Shown: one piece after another, positions 22,626 to 30,910 of the stretch | Position numbering within the stretch: position 1 is the stretch's first letter | Layout of the letters: each line of letters opens with the position of its first letter | From: Pseudomonas fluorescens | Lineage (GTDB): Bacteria; Pseudomonadota; Alphaproteobacteria; UBA2136; UBA6156 | DNA: 46,168 nt | Assembly (NCBI GenBank): GCA_003241595.1 | Contig: QFOU01000004.1 | Location: 1 to 46,168 of the forward strand | Direction: 5' to 3' | Made by a program: the position numbers and the translations under genes | The notes under the pieces: generated by a model | Databases searched by the model: none | The model's input: only the letters and a program-made list of their open reading frames with translations | What the model was told of the DNA's origin: nothing

Positions 22626-23375
22626 ATGAAACGCTTTGTCTGCCTTCTCGCAGTGGGCTTGTGCCTTGCTCAAACCTCTTTGGCTTCATCCTTCAGTATC
22701 GAACCCTTCAAGGCCCAGCTCATGCCCGCCCGTGGCAAAACCAGTCAGGTATTCCGCTTCGCCAATACCGGCGATACCCCGCAAGCCATCAATATGGCCG
22801 TAGAAAGCTGGACCTTCGACACCCATGGCGTAGAAGTGAATAAACCCGACAGCGACAGCTTCACCATCTACCCGCAACAATTCGTACTTGCCCCCCGCTC
22901 CGAGCAACGCGTCCGCGTCACATGGACCAAACCGATGCCTGAAACCGAGCAAGCCTTCCGCCTGATTGCCGAACAACTGCCAGTCGATTTCTCCACCGTC
23001 GACACCCTCCCCACCAGCGCCGAACAGGCCCTGCGCTATCTGCTGGTCTACCGCGCCGCGCTCTACGTCACCCCGCCGAAAGCACGCAACGAGGTCGACG
23101 TGCAAGCCTTCACCACCAGCACCGATGACCACGGCCAACGCTGGCTCGACCTCACACTTGCCAATGCCGGTCGTGCCCATACTCTCCTTAAAAACCCGAC
23201 CCTCACACTGGAGGATACCTCCGGCCAGAACCTCAGCCTCAGTGGCGCTCCCATGGATGCCCTCAACGGCCAGAACATCATGGCTGGCGGGCTGCGCAAG
23301 GTGCGCGTGCCCCTTCCCGCCAACGCGACGAACGAAATAAAGGCGGTCGCTCTTGATTTCACGACGGGCCTCTAA
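22626..23375 (+). CDS. Periplasmic pilus chaperone (PapD-like)
   Basis: 249 residues from ATG 22626; AAGGG is 9 nt upstream, and ATG 22620 is in frame but too close. A signal peptide (MKRFVCLLAVGLCLAQTSLAS) precedes two immunoglobulin-like domains. SFSIEPFKAQLMPARGKTSQVFRFAN is the first strand pair; YPQQFVLAPRSEQRVRVTW and QAFRLIAEQLP are family landmarks, and ALRYLLVYRAALYVTP is the G1 strand region. It binds pilin subunits in the periplasm and hands them to the usher. The usher frame overlaps its 3' end by 23 nt, so translation is coupled. Confidence 0.9.
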   Translation: MKRFVCLLAVGLCLAQTSLASSFSIEPFKAQLMPARGKTSQVFRFANTGDTPQAINMAVESWTFDTHGVEVNKPDSDSFTIYPQQFVLAPRSEQRVRVTWTKPMPETEQAFRLIAEQLPVDFSTVDTLPTSAEQALRYLLVYRAALYVTPPKARNEVDVQAFTTSTDDHGQRWLDLTLANAGRAHTLLKNPTLTLEDTSGQNLSLSGAPMDALNGQNIMAGGLRKVRVPLPANATNEIKAVALDFTTGL

Positions 23376-26061
23376 GTGGCTGGTGCTCGCCATGCTGCTC
23401 CTGTGGCCCACACTGGGTCGCAGCGCCACGCTCACTAGCCTGCCGGTCATTCTCAACGAACGCCAACTCACCTCCCTCGCCGTCAACGATAACAAGGGCC
23501 AGCTCTACGTCTGGTCGGCCGATGTCTGGGCCCTGCTCCAGCCCCTCCTCAAACCCGAAGAGCAAACCCGCCTGCGCCCGCTGCTCACCACCGTCAAAAC
23601 ATGGCCGCTGGACGAAGACCGCCAAGGCTTCAAACTCACCTACAACACCCAATCCGTCGCCCTCGACCTCTCCATTCCTGCAGCCACACAGGCCACCCAG
23701 CATCTGGCTCTGCAAAACACCCGCGGCGTGCCCACCGGCAAGGTCATCGCCCCCGCCAAGGTCTCCGCCTACGTCAACATGTACGCCGCCGAAACCCGCC
23801 AAAAGAACATGTCCACCACCAATGGCCGCCAACCGATGCGCGCCGAAGCCGATGGCGCCATCAACATCAAGGGCTGGGTCGCCGAAGCGCAGGCCATGTA
23901 CATCGAACCGCGCAAAGGCCGCACCATGACCGGCAATATGGGCATGCCCCAAGTCACCACCAGCGCCGAGCAAACCGGCCTCACCACGCGCAACCGCCGC
24001 CTCGTCAAAGACGACCCCACCAACATGCTGCGCTACCAAGCGGGCGAACTCTCCTACCCCATCGCAGGCTTACAACGCTACCGCCCCCTCGTCGGCGTCG
24101 GCATGGCCCGCCAGTTCGACCTGCAACCCTACCGCGTCACCCAACCCGGCGGTCGTACCGGCTTTACGCTGGAAAGCACGTCTACAGTGGATGTCTACGT
24201 CAACGGCAACCGCCTCCAAACCCTGCAACTGCCCGCAGGCACGTACATGCTCAGCGACTTCCCGGTGGTCAACGGCGCCAACAATGTCGAACTGGTCATT
24301 ACCGATGCCGTCGGCCGCGTCCAGCGACAATCCTTCCCCATCATCAGCGATGGCGAACTGCTCGACAAAGGCCTCTCCCGCTACGCCGCCAGTGCCGGTG
24401 TTCCCCAAGCCAACAGCAACGACGATAACGGCGCCGTGTTCTCCGGCCTCTGGCGCTACGGCCTCACCGACAGCCTCACCGTCGGCACCAACTTCCAAGG
24501 CGATATCTGGCAACAGGTCATGGGCTTCGAAGCCGGCACCGCCGCCCCGTGGGGCATGCTGCATGGCGACTTCGCCTTCAGCCGCGATGGCCGCCGCAGT
24601 TCCACCGCCACCGATATCCTCGACTGGGCCGCCCGCCTCGACTACCGCAACATCCTCAGCCCCAATGGTCTGGATACCTGGCAAACCAGCCTCGAATATC
24701 GCGGCGCGCTCTTCAACCTTCCTGCCGACCCCAAAGCCACCAATCCCTACATCGCCACCTTCAGCGCCAGCTACACACGCGGCTTCACCCCCCGCCTCAG
24801 CCTCACGCTGGGCGGGCAACAACGCTTCGGGCGTGGAAGCCAGCGCGACGACACGCGCCTCACCAGCAACCTCCTCTGGCGCCTCGATGACGAATGGAGC
24901 ATGAACCTCGACGGCCTCTGGTCCCGCAACGATGGCTTGGGCGCCATGCTCGGCCTCACGTGGTCGCCTTACTCGCCCAGTGCGGAAGCCGCCAACACCG
25001 TCGTCACCAGCTACGATACCCGCCGCGAGGTCACCCGCGCCGACTGGATGCGCCGCCCCGCCCAAGGCCAACTGGGGCTGGAGACCGATCTCGCGGTGGA
25101 ACGCCGTAGCACCAAGGACAACACCGCCACCACCGAGAACACCCGCACCGACCTCAACGGCACCGCCACCTACACCACCGACCGTGGCCAGATCCGCCTG
25201 CGGCAGGAGGCCACCACCGCAGGCCTCAATGCCGACCGCACCCAAAGCACCACCGGCACCACCACCCAGTTCAGCGTCGCCAGCGCGTTGGTATTTGCCG
25301 ATGGCGCCTTCGCCGTCAGCCGCCCCGTCGCCAACAGTTTCGCCCTTGTCGACAGCAACGTGCCCCTCGGCCTCAACCCGCATTTCGACACCCACTTCGA
25401 TGCCAGCACGGAAGATGATGCCCCGGACGACGCCACCGCCCTCGCCGCCAGCCCGCTCCTCTCCCGCTACGAAGCCCGCAACGGCACCCTCGGCGGGGCC
25501 GTCCTGCCCGACCTCTCCGCCTACCTCTACCGCCAGCTCAATGTGGATGTCCTGCCGGATGCCACAACCTAAACCAGGGAAGCCACCCAAGAGCGCGCCG
25601 TGGTGCTCCTCCCCGGATACCGCAGCGGTACCCGCCTTAAGGTCAACGTCAAACCCCGCGCCAGCGTGCGCGGCCGTCTGGTCGATGCCCTCGGCAATCC
25701 TCTTGCCCTGCAAGCGGGCGAGATCCACCCCCAATCACCTCTCAAAGCCCTGGCCGACAACGAACTCAACCTGCTCGAACCCGCCACCGGCCCCTCCTCC
25801 GGTACCGACGAAACGTCCGAGCACCACCGCATCGTCTTCACCGACCGTAACGGCCAGTTCAACGTCCACGGCCTGCCACACGGGGCCTACAACCTCATCC
25901 TTGCCAATAACCGCCACGTCATTCCGTTCGAGGTCACCGGCACCGCCACCGGCGTGGTCGATATCGGCGAACATAAAGTGGATATGCTGGCCGAACGCGA
26001 ACACCGCATCGTCCGCCGCGATGCCATCAAATTCGTCTCCGGCAGCGGGGTCGTCCAATGA
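23353..26061 (+). pseudogene. Outer-membrane pilus usher, interrupted by an in-frame TAA
   Basis: The first 739 codons (to TAA at 25570-25572) encode a signal peptide and most of an usher beta-barrel. Its plug region includes GFTLESTSTVDVYVNGNRLQ, and barrel strands follow. The same frame then continues without a break for 163 codons to TGA 26061, giving RAVVLLPGYRSGTRLKVNVK, RGRLVDALGNPL and FNVHGLPHGAYNLIL, which is the usher C-terminal domain pair. So one base change, not a frameshift, splits it. The usher is the pore that assembles and exports the pilus, and the C-terminal domains bind chaperone-subunit complexes. As read it is truncated and probably non-functional; a sequencing error is possible. 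Downstream overlap with the adhesin gene is intact (ATGA). Confidence 0.85.
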
Positions 26062-27029
26062 GAACCTTTGCCCTCTCCGTCCTCCTCGCCTTCACCCTCT
26101 GGACCACCCCCGCCCACGCCCTCATCTGCGCCTCCCCCTCTCTCAGCGGCGTCACCGCCACCAGCACCTACACGGGGGGCGGCAGCGGTTATAACCCGTT
26201 CGATACCTCGGTCTATTCCGCCACCGTCAATTTCACCGTCAACGTCGGTATCTTCGTCGGCACCTGCAATTACTTCGTGGTGCTGGCCGCAGGCAGCGGC
26301 GGCAGCGCCACCTCCCGCCAATTGGCCGGTGCCACCAACCTCGGCTATGTCGCCTATACCGATGGCACACATACCAGCCCCCTCCTCTCCAAAAGCACCG
26401 CAGGCATCAACAACGCCATCACCGGCAGCTTTACGGGCATCGTGGGTCTTGGCCAAAACCGTACCCACAGCTTCATATGGCGGATTCCGGCTCTCCAAGT
26501 CGTGCCACGTAACGCCGGGAATTTCTACAGCGACACCAACGTGCAGCTCGAACTCTACGAAGGTACCGTCACCGGCACCGCCACACTGGTCGCCACCGCC
26601 CCCGTCACCTTCCGCACGCAGGTCGCCAGTTCGGTCGATGTCGCCGTCACCGGCTCCGGCGGCAGCTTCAACATCGGCAATACCGGCTACACCGCCAATT
26701 TCGGCACGGCCACCACCGGCGCGGTGCGCGATTTCGACATGGTCGTGCGCAGCAACGATGGCTACCGCCTCACCATGGCCTCGGCCCGTAACCAAACCCT
26801 CTGGCGGGGGAGCACTTCCGCCAGCGGCACCATCCCCTATTCCCTCACCGTCAACAGCGTCGGTGTCAATCTGGCCAGCGGAGCCGATGTCTCGGTCGCC
26901 ACCTACAACGGCACCACCCCCACTACCGGCACCAACGTGCCCGTCCGCCTCACCTTAGGCACCGTCCCCGCCCTCCAACCCGCCGGCACCTACACCGACA
27001 CCCTCACCGTCAAAGTCAGTGCGTTCTAG
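26058..27029 (+). CDS. Pilus tip adhesin, two-domain spore-coat-U type (CsuE-like)
   Basis: 323 residues with a signal peptide (ending TTPAHA before LICASPS). The N-terminal domain (25-190) has a Cys pair (LICASPS and VGTCNYF) and differs from the pilin. The C-terminal domain (195-323) is a pilin-type fold starting VDVAVTGSGGSFNIGNTGY and ending AGTYTDTLTVKVSAF. This two-domain layout at the end of the operon matches the tip subunit of archaic Csu-type pili. Its ATG overlaps the usher stop (ATGA). Confidence 0.8.
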   Translation: MRTFALSVLLAFTLWTTPAHALICASPSLSGVTATSTYTGGGSGYNPFDTSVYSATVNFTVNVGIFVGTCNYFVVLAAGSGGSATSRQLAGATNLGYVAYTDGTHTSPLLSKSTAGINNAITGSFTGIVGLGQNRTHSFIWRIPALQVVPRNAGNFYSDTNVQLELYEGTVTGTATLVATAPVTFRTQVASSVDVAVTGSGGSFNIGNTGYTANFGTATTGAVRDFDMVVRSNDGYRLTMASARNQTLWRGSTSASGTIPYSLTVNSVGVNLASGADVSVATYNGTTPTTGTNVPVRLTLGTVPALQPAGTYTDTLTVKVSAF

Positions 27030-27059
27030 CTCTCAAAATAAATTTGACCTAATAAAAAT

Positions 27060-27095
27060 AACAAATTAGGCTATACAAACCCCGATAAAAGGAGC
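27060..27095 (+). promoter_or_regulatory. AT-rich promoter region with CCTAAT / ATTAGG inverted repeat
   Basis: From about 27044 the sequence reads TTGACC, then an inverted repeat CCTAAT-N11-ATTAGG, then TATACA, then AAAAGGAG before ATG 27103. The repeat sits between possible promoter hexamers whose 22-nt spacing is too long, so an operator is possible but unproven. Confidence 0.35.
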
Positions 27096-27102
27096 TTATA
27101 TT

Positions 27103-27441
27103 ATGCCATTACACCTAATAAACGTTACAATTGACAATTGTGGAACAGGAATTAGCGCTCCGCATGATGCTGATATAAGAGCTAATGGATTAGCGATAAC
27201 AAACACAAATCAAGCCATTGAAATAAAATTACCCCAATCTTTGAGAGAGCAATTAGGATTGCCTCAAAATACTCCTCCAGAGTATATAACTGAAGCGCTT
27301 CAAATGATGATTGAAACTAAAAATAAATCTCAAGAAGAACGACTTCACATTTTTAATACGACTAGACTAGCTAATTTTCTTGGGATTGGAGCTGATTTAG
27401 TAACAATTGGCACTGCGTTTATGAAAGGTGTTGGCGCATAA
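27103..27441 (+). CDS. AT-rich orphan, hypothetical protein
   Basis: 112 residues; ATG 27103 has AAAGGAG 9 nt upstream and a strong terminator follows at once. The base composition is much lower in GC than both neighbours and codons prefer A or T, which points to recent acquisition. The N-terminal third (VTIDNCGTGISAPHDADIRANGL) reads like one or two rungs of a beta-helix. The middle is helical and charged (LREQLGLPQNTPPEYITEAL), and a mildly hydrophobic stretch (FLGIGADLVTIGTAFMKG) ends it. There is no signal peptide. The function is unknown. Confidence 0.75.
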   Translation: MPLHLINVTIDNCGTGISAPHDADIRANGLAITNTNQAIEIKLPQSLREQLGLPQNTPPEYITEALQMMIETKNKSQEERLHIFNTTRLANFLGIGADLVTIGTAFMKGVGA

Positions 27442-27468
27442 AAAACCGGCATTAAGCCGGTTTTTTTT
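27441..27468. terminator. Bidirectional terminator between the AT-rich orphan and clpB
   Basis: AAAAACCGGC / GCCGGTTTTT with an ATTAA loop and T-runs on both strands; the two genes converge here. Confidence 0.92.
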
Positions 27469-27474
27469 ATCAGC

Positions 27475-30054
27475 TTAGTGCCGTTTAACCTTCACCACCG
27501 CAAGTTTGTCAGCCACAACCCGTACCTGAACCATGTCACCTTGTTGGAGCTCGCCCCCCAAGAGAAGCTGTGCCAGCTTGTTCTGCACTTCGGTCTGGAT
27601 CACCCGCTTCAGTGGCCGCGCGCCATACACCGGGTCATACCCGCGCTCGCCCAGCCAGTCGGCCGCCGCATCATCCACATCGAGGCCGATCTGCTGCGCC
27701 GCCACCAATTTCTGCAAGCCTTCCAGTTGGTTGCGCACAATGCCGCGCATCACACTGCGGTCAAGGCGGTTGAACAGCACAATGTCATCCAAGCGGTTCA
27801 GGAATTCCGGCCGGAACGCCGTGCGCACCACAGCCATCACCTGCTCGCGGGCACTCTCGGCAGGCGCCCCATCGGGCAACGCGGCCAGGAATTCACTGCC
27901 CAAGTTACTGGTCAGAATGATCACCGTATTGGTGAAGTCCACCGTGCGGCCCTGCCCATCGGTCAAACGCCCGTCATCCAGCACTTGCAGCAGAATGTTG
28001 AACACATCGGGGTGGGCTTTTTCCACCTCGTCGAACAGCACGACACTGTAGGGTCTGCGCCGCACGTCTTCGGTCAACACACCCCCTTGTTCATAGCCCA
28101 CGTAGCCCGGAGGCGCACCGACCAGACGGCTCACCGCATGCTTCTCCATATACTCGCTCATATCAATGCGTAGCAACGCCTTGTCGTCATCGAACATGTA
28201 GTTCGCCAACGCCTTGGCCAGCTCGGTTTTCCCTACACCCGTGGGGCCCAAGAACAGGAACGAACCGATCGGCCGCTGCGGGTCCTGCAGCCCCGCCCGC
28301 GCGCGCTGCACGGCTTCCGCCACCGCCTGCGTCGCAGCCGGTTGCCCGATCACGCGCATGCCCAGAATTTCTGGCAAACGCAGCAACTTCTCGCGCTCGG
28401 TCGAGAGCATCTTCTCCACCGGAATTCCCGTCCACGCCGCCACCACCCGCGCAATATCATCGCTGGTGACAACTTCTTTCAACACGCCGGTATCTTGGCC
28501 TTGGCTGGCCTCAATTTGCTTCTCAAGCTCCGGAATCCGCCCGTAGGTCAACTCGGCCACCTTAGCCAAATCGCCCTCGCGCGCCGCCTTGTCCTTCTCA
28601 ATGCGCGCATCCTCCAGCGCCTGCTTCAAGGCCTTCGCCGCCTGCACCAAACGCTGGGCCTCCTGCCACTCTTTCGTCAACGCATCACTCTGCTTCTGCA
28701 AGCCAGAAACTTCGGCCTCCAAATCCTTCAACCGCTGCTTGCTCGGCTTGTCACTTTCCTTCTGCAAGGCCTCACGCTCGATCTTCAACTGCATCAGTTT
28801 CCGATCCACTTCATCCAGCTCTTTCGGCTTACTGTCGATTTCCATGCGGATATGCGCCGCCGCCTCGTCCATCAGGTCGATGGCTTTGTCCGGCAGAAAG
28901 CGGTCGGCAATATAGCGCTTGCTCAAATTCGCCGCCGCCACCAACGCGGCATCCGCGATCCGCACACCATGGTGCAGCTCATAACGCTCCTTCAAACCAC
29001 GCAGAATGCTAATGGTCTCCCCCACCGTCGGCTCGGCCACGAACACGCTCTGAAAGCGGCGTGCCAGCGCCGGATCCTTCTCAATATGCTGCCGGTATTC
29101 ATCCAGCGTCGTCGCCCCCACACAGCGCAATTCACCGCGTGCCAACGCCGGCTTCAACAGGTTGCTCGCATCCATGCTGCCGTCCCCCGTACCACCGGCC
29201 CCCACAAGCGTGTGCAACTCGTCAATGAACAGAATAATCCCGCCCTGCGCTTTCTCGATGTCCTTCAAGATCGCCTTCAAGCGCTCTTCAAAATCGCCGC
29301 GATGCTTCGTCCCCGCCACGAGTGCGCCAAGGTCGAGCGTCAACACACGCCGGTTCTTCAAACTCTCGGGCACGTCACCCGCAATAATACGCTGGGCCAA
29401 ACCTTCCACGATCGCGGTTTTCCCAACCCCGGCCTCCCCGATCAGCACGGGGTTGTTCTTGGTCCGGCGGCTCAACACCTGCACGGTGCGCCGAATTTCT
29501 TCATCGCGCCCGATCACCGGATCCACCTTCCCACTCTGCGCCGCAGCCGTCAGGTCACGCGTATATTTGGCCAACGCCCCCTGCGCATCTTCGGCACCGG
29601 CACTGTCCGCCACATGCCCAGCCCGCTGGCTCACAATCGCCTCTTTCAGCGCAGCCTCTTTCACACCGGCTTTCTTCAGCAGATCCGCCGCATCCCCACC
29701 ATCGCGCGCCAATGTCAGCAACAAGCCATCGGCGGCCACAAACCGATCACCCAGCTCATCAGCCGTGGTCTCAGCCTTGGCCAGCACGCGCGCCAAGTCT
29801 TGCGCCGCCCCCACCTGCACACCATTGCCACTTACACTTGGAATCCGTCCCAGCGCCACACGCACCTGACCGGCCAGCGCGGTCACATCCGCCCCCGCAG
29901 CACCCAACAACTGCGCACCATAGCCCTCACCATCCTCCAAAAACGCCGCCAGTAGGTGTGTGGCACTAATTTGCCCATGGTTCATCCGCAACGCGAGGCT
30001 CTGCGCCTCGCTCAACAATGCCATACTCTTCTGTGTTAATTTCTCCGGATTCAT
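27475..30054 (-). CDS. clpB: Disaggregase ClpB
   Basis: 859 residues from ATG 30054 (GAGGAG 7 nt upstream); the frame opens at 30069. It is a hexameric AAA+ chaperone that pulls apart protein aggregates together with DnaK. The N-domain begins MNPEKLTQKSMALLSEAQSLA. NBD1 has Walker A GEAGVGKTA at about 205 and Walker B IILFIDELH. The coiled-coil middle domain spans about 410-530 (rich in KEL, EAL, LKQAL). NBD2 has GPTGVGKTE at about 605, VVLFDEVEKAH, and the C-terminal YDPVYGARPLKRVIQ sensor-2 region. A heat-shock promoter was not certain; TTGACA and TATAAA upstream are 22 nt apart. Confidence 0.97.
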   Translation of the reverse strand: MNPEKLTQKSMALLSEAQSLALRMNHGQISATHLLAAFLEDGEGYGAQLLGAAGADVTALAGQVRVALGRIPSVSGNGVQVGAAQDLARVLAKAETTADELGDRFVAADGLLLTLARDGGDAADLLKKAGVKEAALKEAIVSQRAGHVADSAGAEDAQGALAKYTRDLTAAAQSGKVDPVIGRDEEIRRTVQVLSRRTKNNPVLIGEAGVGKTAIVEGLAQRIIAGDVPESLKNRRVLTLDLGALVAGTKHRGDFEERLKAILKDIEKAQGGIILFIDELHTLVGAGGTGDGSMDASNLLKPALARGELRCVGATTLDEYRQHIEKDPALARRFQSVFVAEPTVGETISILRGLKERYELHHGVRIADAALVAAANLSKRYIADRFLPDKAIDLMDEAAAHIRMEIDSKPKELDEVDRKLMQLKIEREALQKESDKPSKQRLKDLEAEVSGLQKQSDALTKEWQEAQRLVQAAKALKQALEDARIEKDKAAREGDLAKVAELTYGRIPELEKQIEASQGQDTGVLKEVVTSDDIARVVAAWTGIPVEKMLSTEREKLLRLPEILGMRVIGQPAATQAVAEAVQRARAGLQDPQRPIGSFLFLGPTGVGKTELAKALANYMFDDDKALLRIDMSEYMEKHAVSRLVGAPPGYVGYEQGGVLTEDVRRRPYSVVLFDEVEKAHPDVFNILLQVLDDGRLTDGQGRTVDFTNTVIILTSNLGSEFLAALPDGAPAESAREQVMAVVRTAFRPEFLNRLDDIVLFNRLDRSVMRGIVRNQLEGLQKLVAAQQIGLDVDDAAADWLGERGYDPVYGARPLKRVIQTEVQNKLAQLLLGGELQQGDMVQVRVVADKLAVVKVKRH

Positions 30055-30319
30055 GAATGTTCTCCTCATTTCAATCGATGTCGACCCAACAGGTCGCTAA
30101 TACCTTTATAGAAAACCGCATTAGCAATCACATGTCAAGAGTGACAATATACATCAATAAAACACTGTAAATATGTGAAACAGCAGCTCTGCCACAGGGG
30201 TATGCATCCAAAAATATTCTGCGCTTGTCAGTCCGATTAGTAAACGGCACCATACATCTAAGCCAACCGTCCACGTGTTTCCGCAAGAGGCATCTGGACA
30301 CAAGCAAGGAGGGCGAACA

Positions 30320-30418
30320 ATGATCCAGCACACAACGAAAGGAGGTGGTCCAATGAATAGCATCACAAATGAGGGTATCTCGGGACACACTTCCACGAAT
30401 AAGGCCGCGATCGCCTAG
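30320..30418 (+). CDS. 32-residue ORF with strong ribosome sites, possible leader peptide
   Basis: ATG 30320 follows AAGGAGGG at 6 nt spacing. A second in-frame ATG (30353) follows AAAGGAGGTGG, almost a perfect anti-16S match. The frame ends at TAG 30416-30418. The peptide (MIQHTTKGGGPMNSITNEG, then TSTNKAAIA) is small and polar, with several Thr and Gly. It is divergent from clpB; the 265 nt between clpB and it hold no other gene I can support. Stacked hairpins and a terminator-like stem follow. It could be a microprotein or a leader peptide for the next gene. Confidence 0.5.
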   Translation: MIQHTTKGGGPMNSITNEGISGHTSTNKAAIA

Positions 30419-30420
30419 TT

Positions 30421-30502
30421 TCGGCTAGCCGACGCCGCCTCGCGGCAGGTCGTCCTGCCTCAGAGATGCGGGGGCGCTCCTCACAAAGGGGCGCCCTTTC
30501 TC
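30421..30502 (+). promoter_or_regulatory. Stacked hairpins, possible attenuator
   Basis: Directly after the small ORF come four structures. They are the 12-nt palindrome TCGGCTAGCCGA (30421-30432), stem B GCCGC-CTC-GCGGC (30434-30446), stem C GGCAGG-TCGT-CCTGCC (30444-30459) and stem D GGGCGC / GCGCCC (30472-30477 with 30491-30496) followed by TTTCTC. B and C share bases 30444-30446, so they cannot both form fully. D resembles a terminator. The zinc-ribbon gene starts 43 nt beyond. Confidence 0.45.
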
Positions 30503-30532
30503 ATGCCCCTAGCCAAATCAGTGTATTCGCCC

Positions 30533-30539
30533 TATATAT
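30533..30539 (+). promoter_or_regulatory. Possible -10 for a leaderless zinc-ribbon transcript
   Basis: TATATAT lies 6-12 nt before ATG 30545, with TAGCCA 17 nt farther upstream. No ribosome site exists before ATG 30545, which fits transcription beginning at or near the start codon. Confidence 0.35.
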
Positions 30540-30544
30540 CCCCC

Positions 30545-30796
30545 ATGGCCACCAAAGACTCCGCCCCCATCTCCAAACCCTGCGAACACTGCGGAGACCC
30601 CATCCTGCAAACGCGCAACAACAAGTCCGAGTGGGCCACCATCCGCTTTTGCGGTACCAAATGCCGCCGCATGTTCAACCGCAAGGCCATGCAAAATGGC
30701 ACTTACGTGGAAGACGAACCCGAACCCACCCGCATCGAGATGCCCAACCCCCACGTCAACTGGCGTCCCAAAGGCAAAAAACACCAGCCGAAATAA
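30545..30796 (+). CDS. Small zinc-ribbon protein (DUF2256-like)
   Basis: 83 residues from ATG 30545. Four cysteines form a ribbon: CEHCG at 13-16 and FCGTKC at 36-40, separated by a Trp-containing loop (NKSEWATIR), followed by basic RRMFNRKAM. The C-x2-C ... C-x3-C-RR pattern resembles DUF2256 and related small zinc fingers, whose role is unknown. The tail is acidic, then Pro- and Lys-rich. An alternative ATG at 30503 adds 14 residues but lies in the stem-D region. The function is unknown; nucleic-acid binding is a guess from the basic patch. Confidence 0.7.
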   Translation: MATKDSAPISKPCEHCGDPILQTRNNKSEWATIRFCGTKCRRMFNRKAMQNGTYVEDEPEPTRIEMPNPHVNWRPKGKKHQPK

Positions 30797-30837
30797 AGCG
30801 TAACGCTAGATTTCCCCCCCATCCCCTGCTAGTATGC

Positions 30838-30897
30838 ACTTAGTCCGCCAACCGCAAGGTTGGCGTTTACATCGAGCACCGGAATTCGGAACTAAGT
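30838..30897 (+). promoter_or_regulatory. Structured metG leader
   Basis: ACTTAGT (30838-30844) pairs with ACTAAGT (30891-30897), 3 nt before the ribosome site AAGG. Inside is a perfect 8-bp hairpin CGCCAACC-GCAA-GGTTGGCG (30846-30865) with a GNRA loop, and a small CCG-GAATT-CGG stem (30879-30889). A three-way junction is possible. A candidate -10 (TAGTAT, 30830-30835) would place the transcript start inside the first strand, in which case the outer repeat would be a DNA operator instead. Confidence 0.45.
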
Positions 30898-30910
30898 CCA
30901 AGGTACAGCT

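Noticed and set aside
25573..26061. Programmed read-through or selenocysteine-like recoding at the usher stop
   Set aside because: The codon is TAA with an ACC context, other genes here use TAA as a normal stop, and no recoding structure was seen; a nonsense change or error is simpler.
30055..30160. Heat-shock sigma-32 or CIRCE control of clpB
   Set aside because: No CIRCE inverted repeat is present, and the TTGACA and TATAAA elements are 22 nt apart, too far for a confident promoter.
30800..30910. SAM riboswitch or T-box upstream of metG
   Set aside because: The leader is only about 70-110 nt and lacks the conserved core of SAM classes and the T-box sequence; kept only as an unassigned structure.
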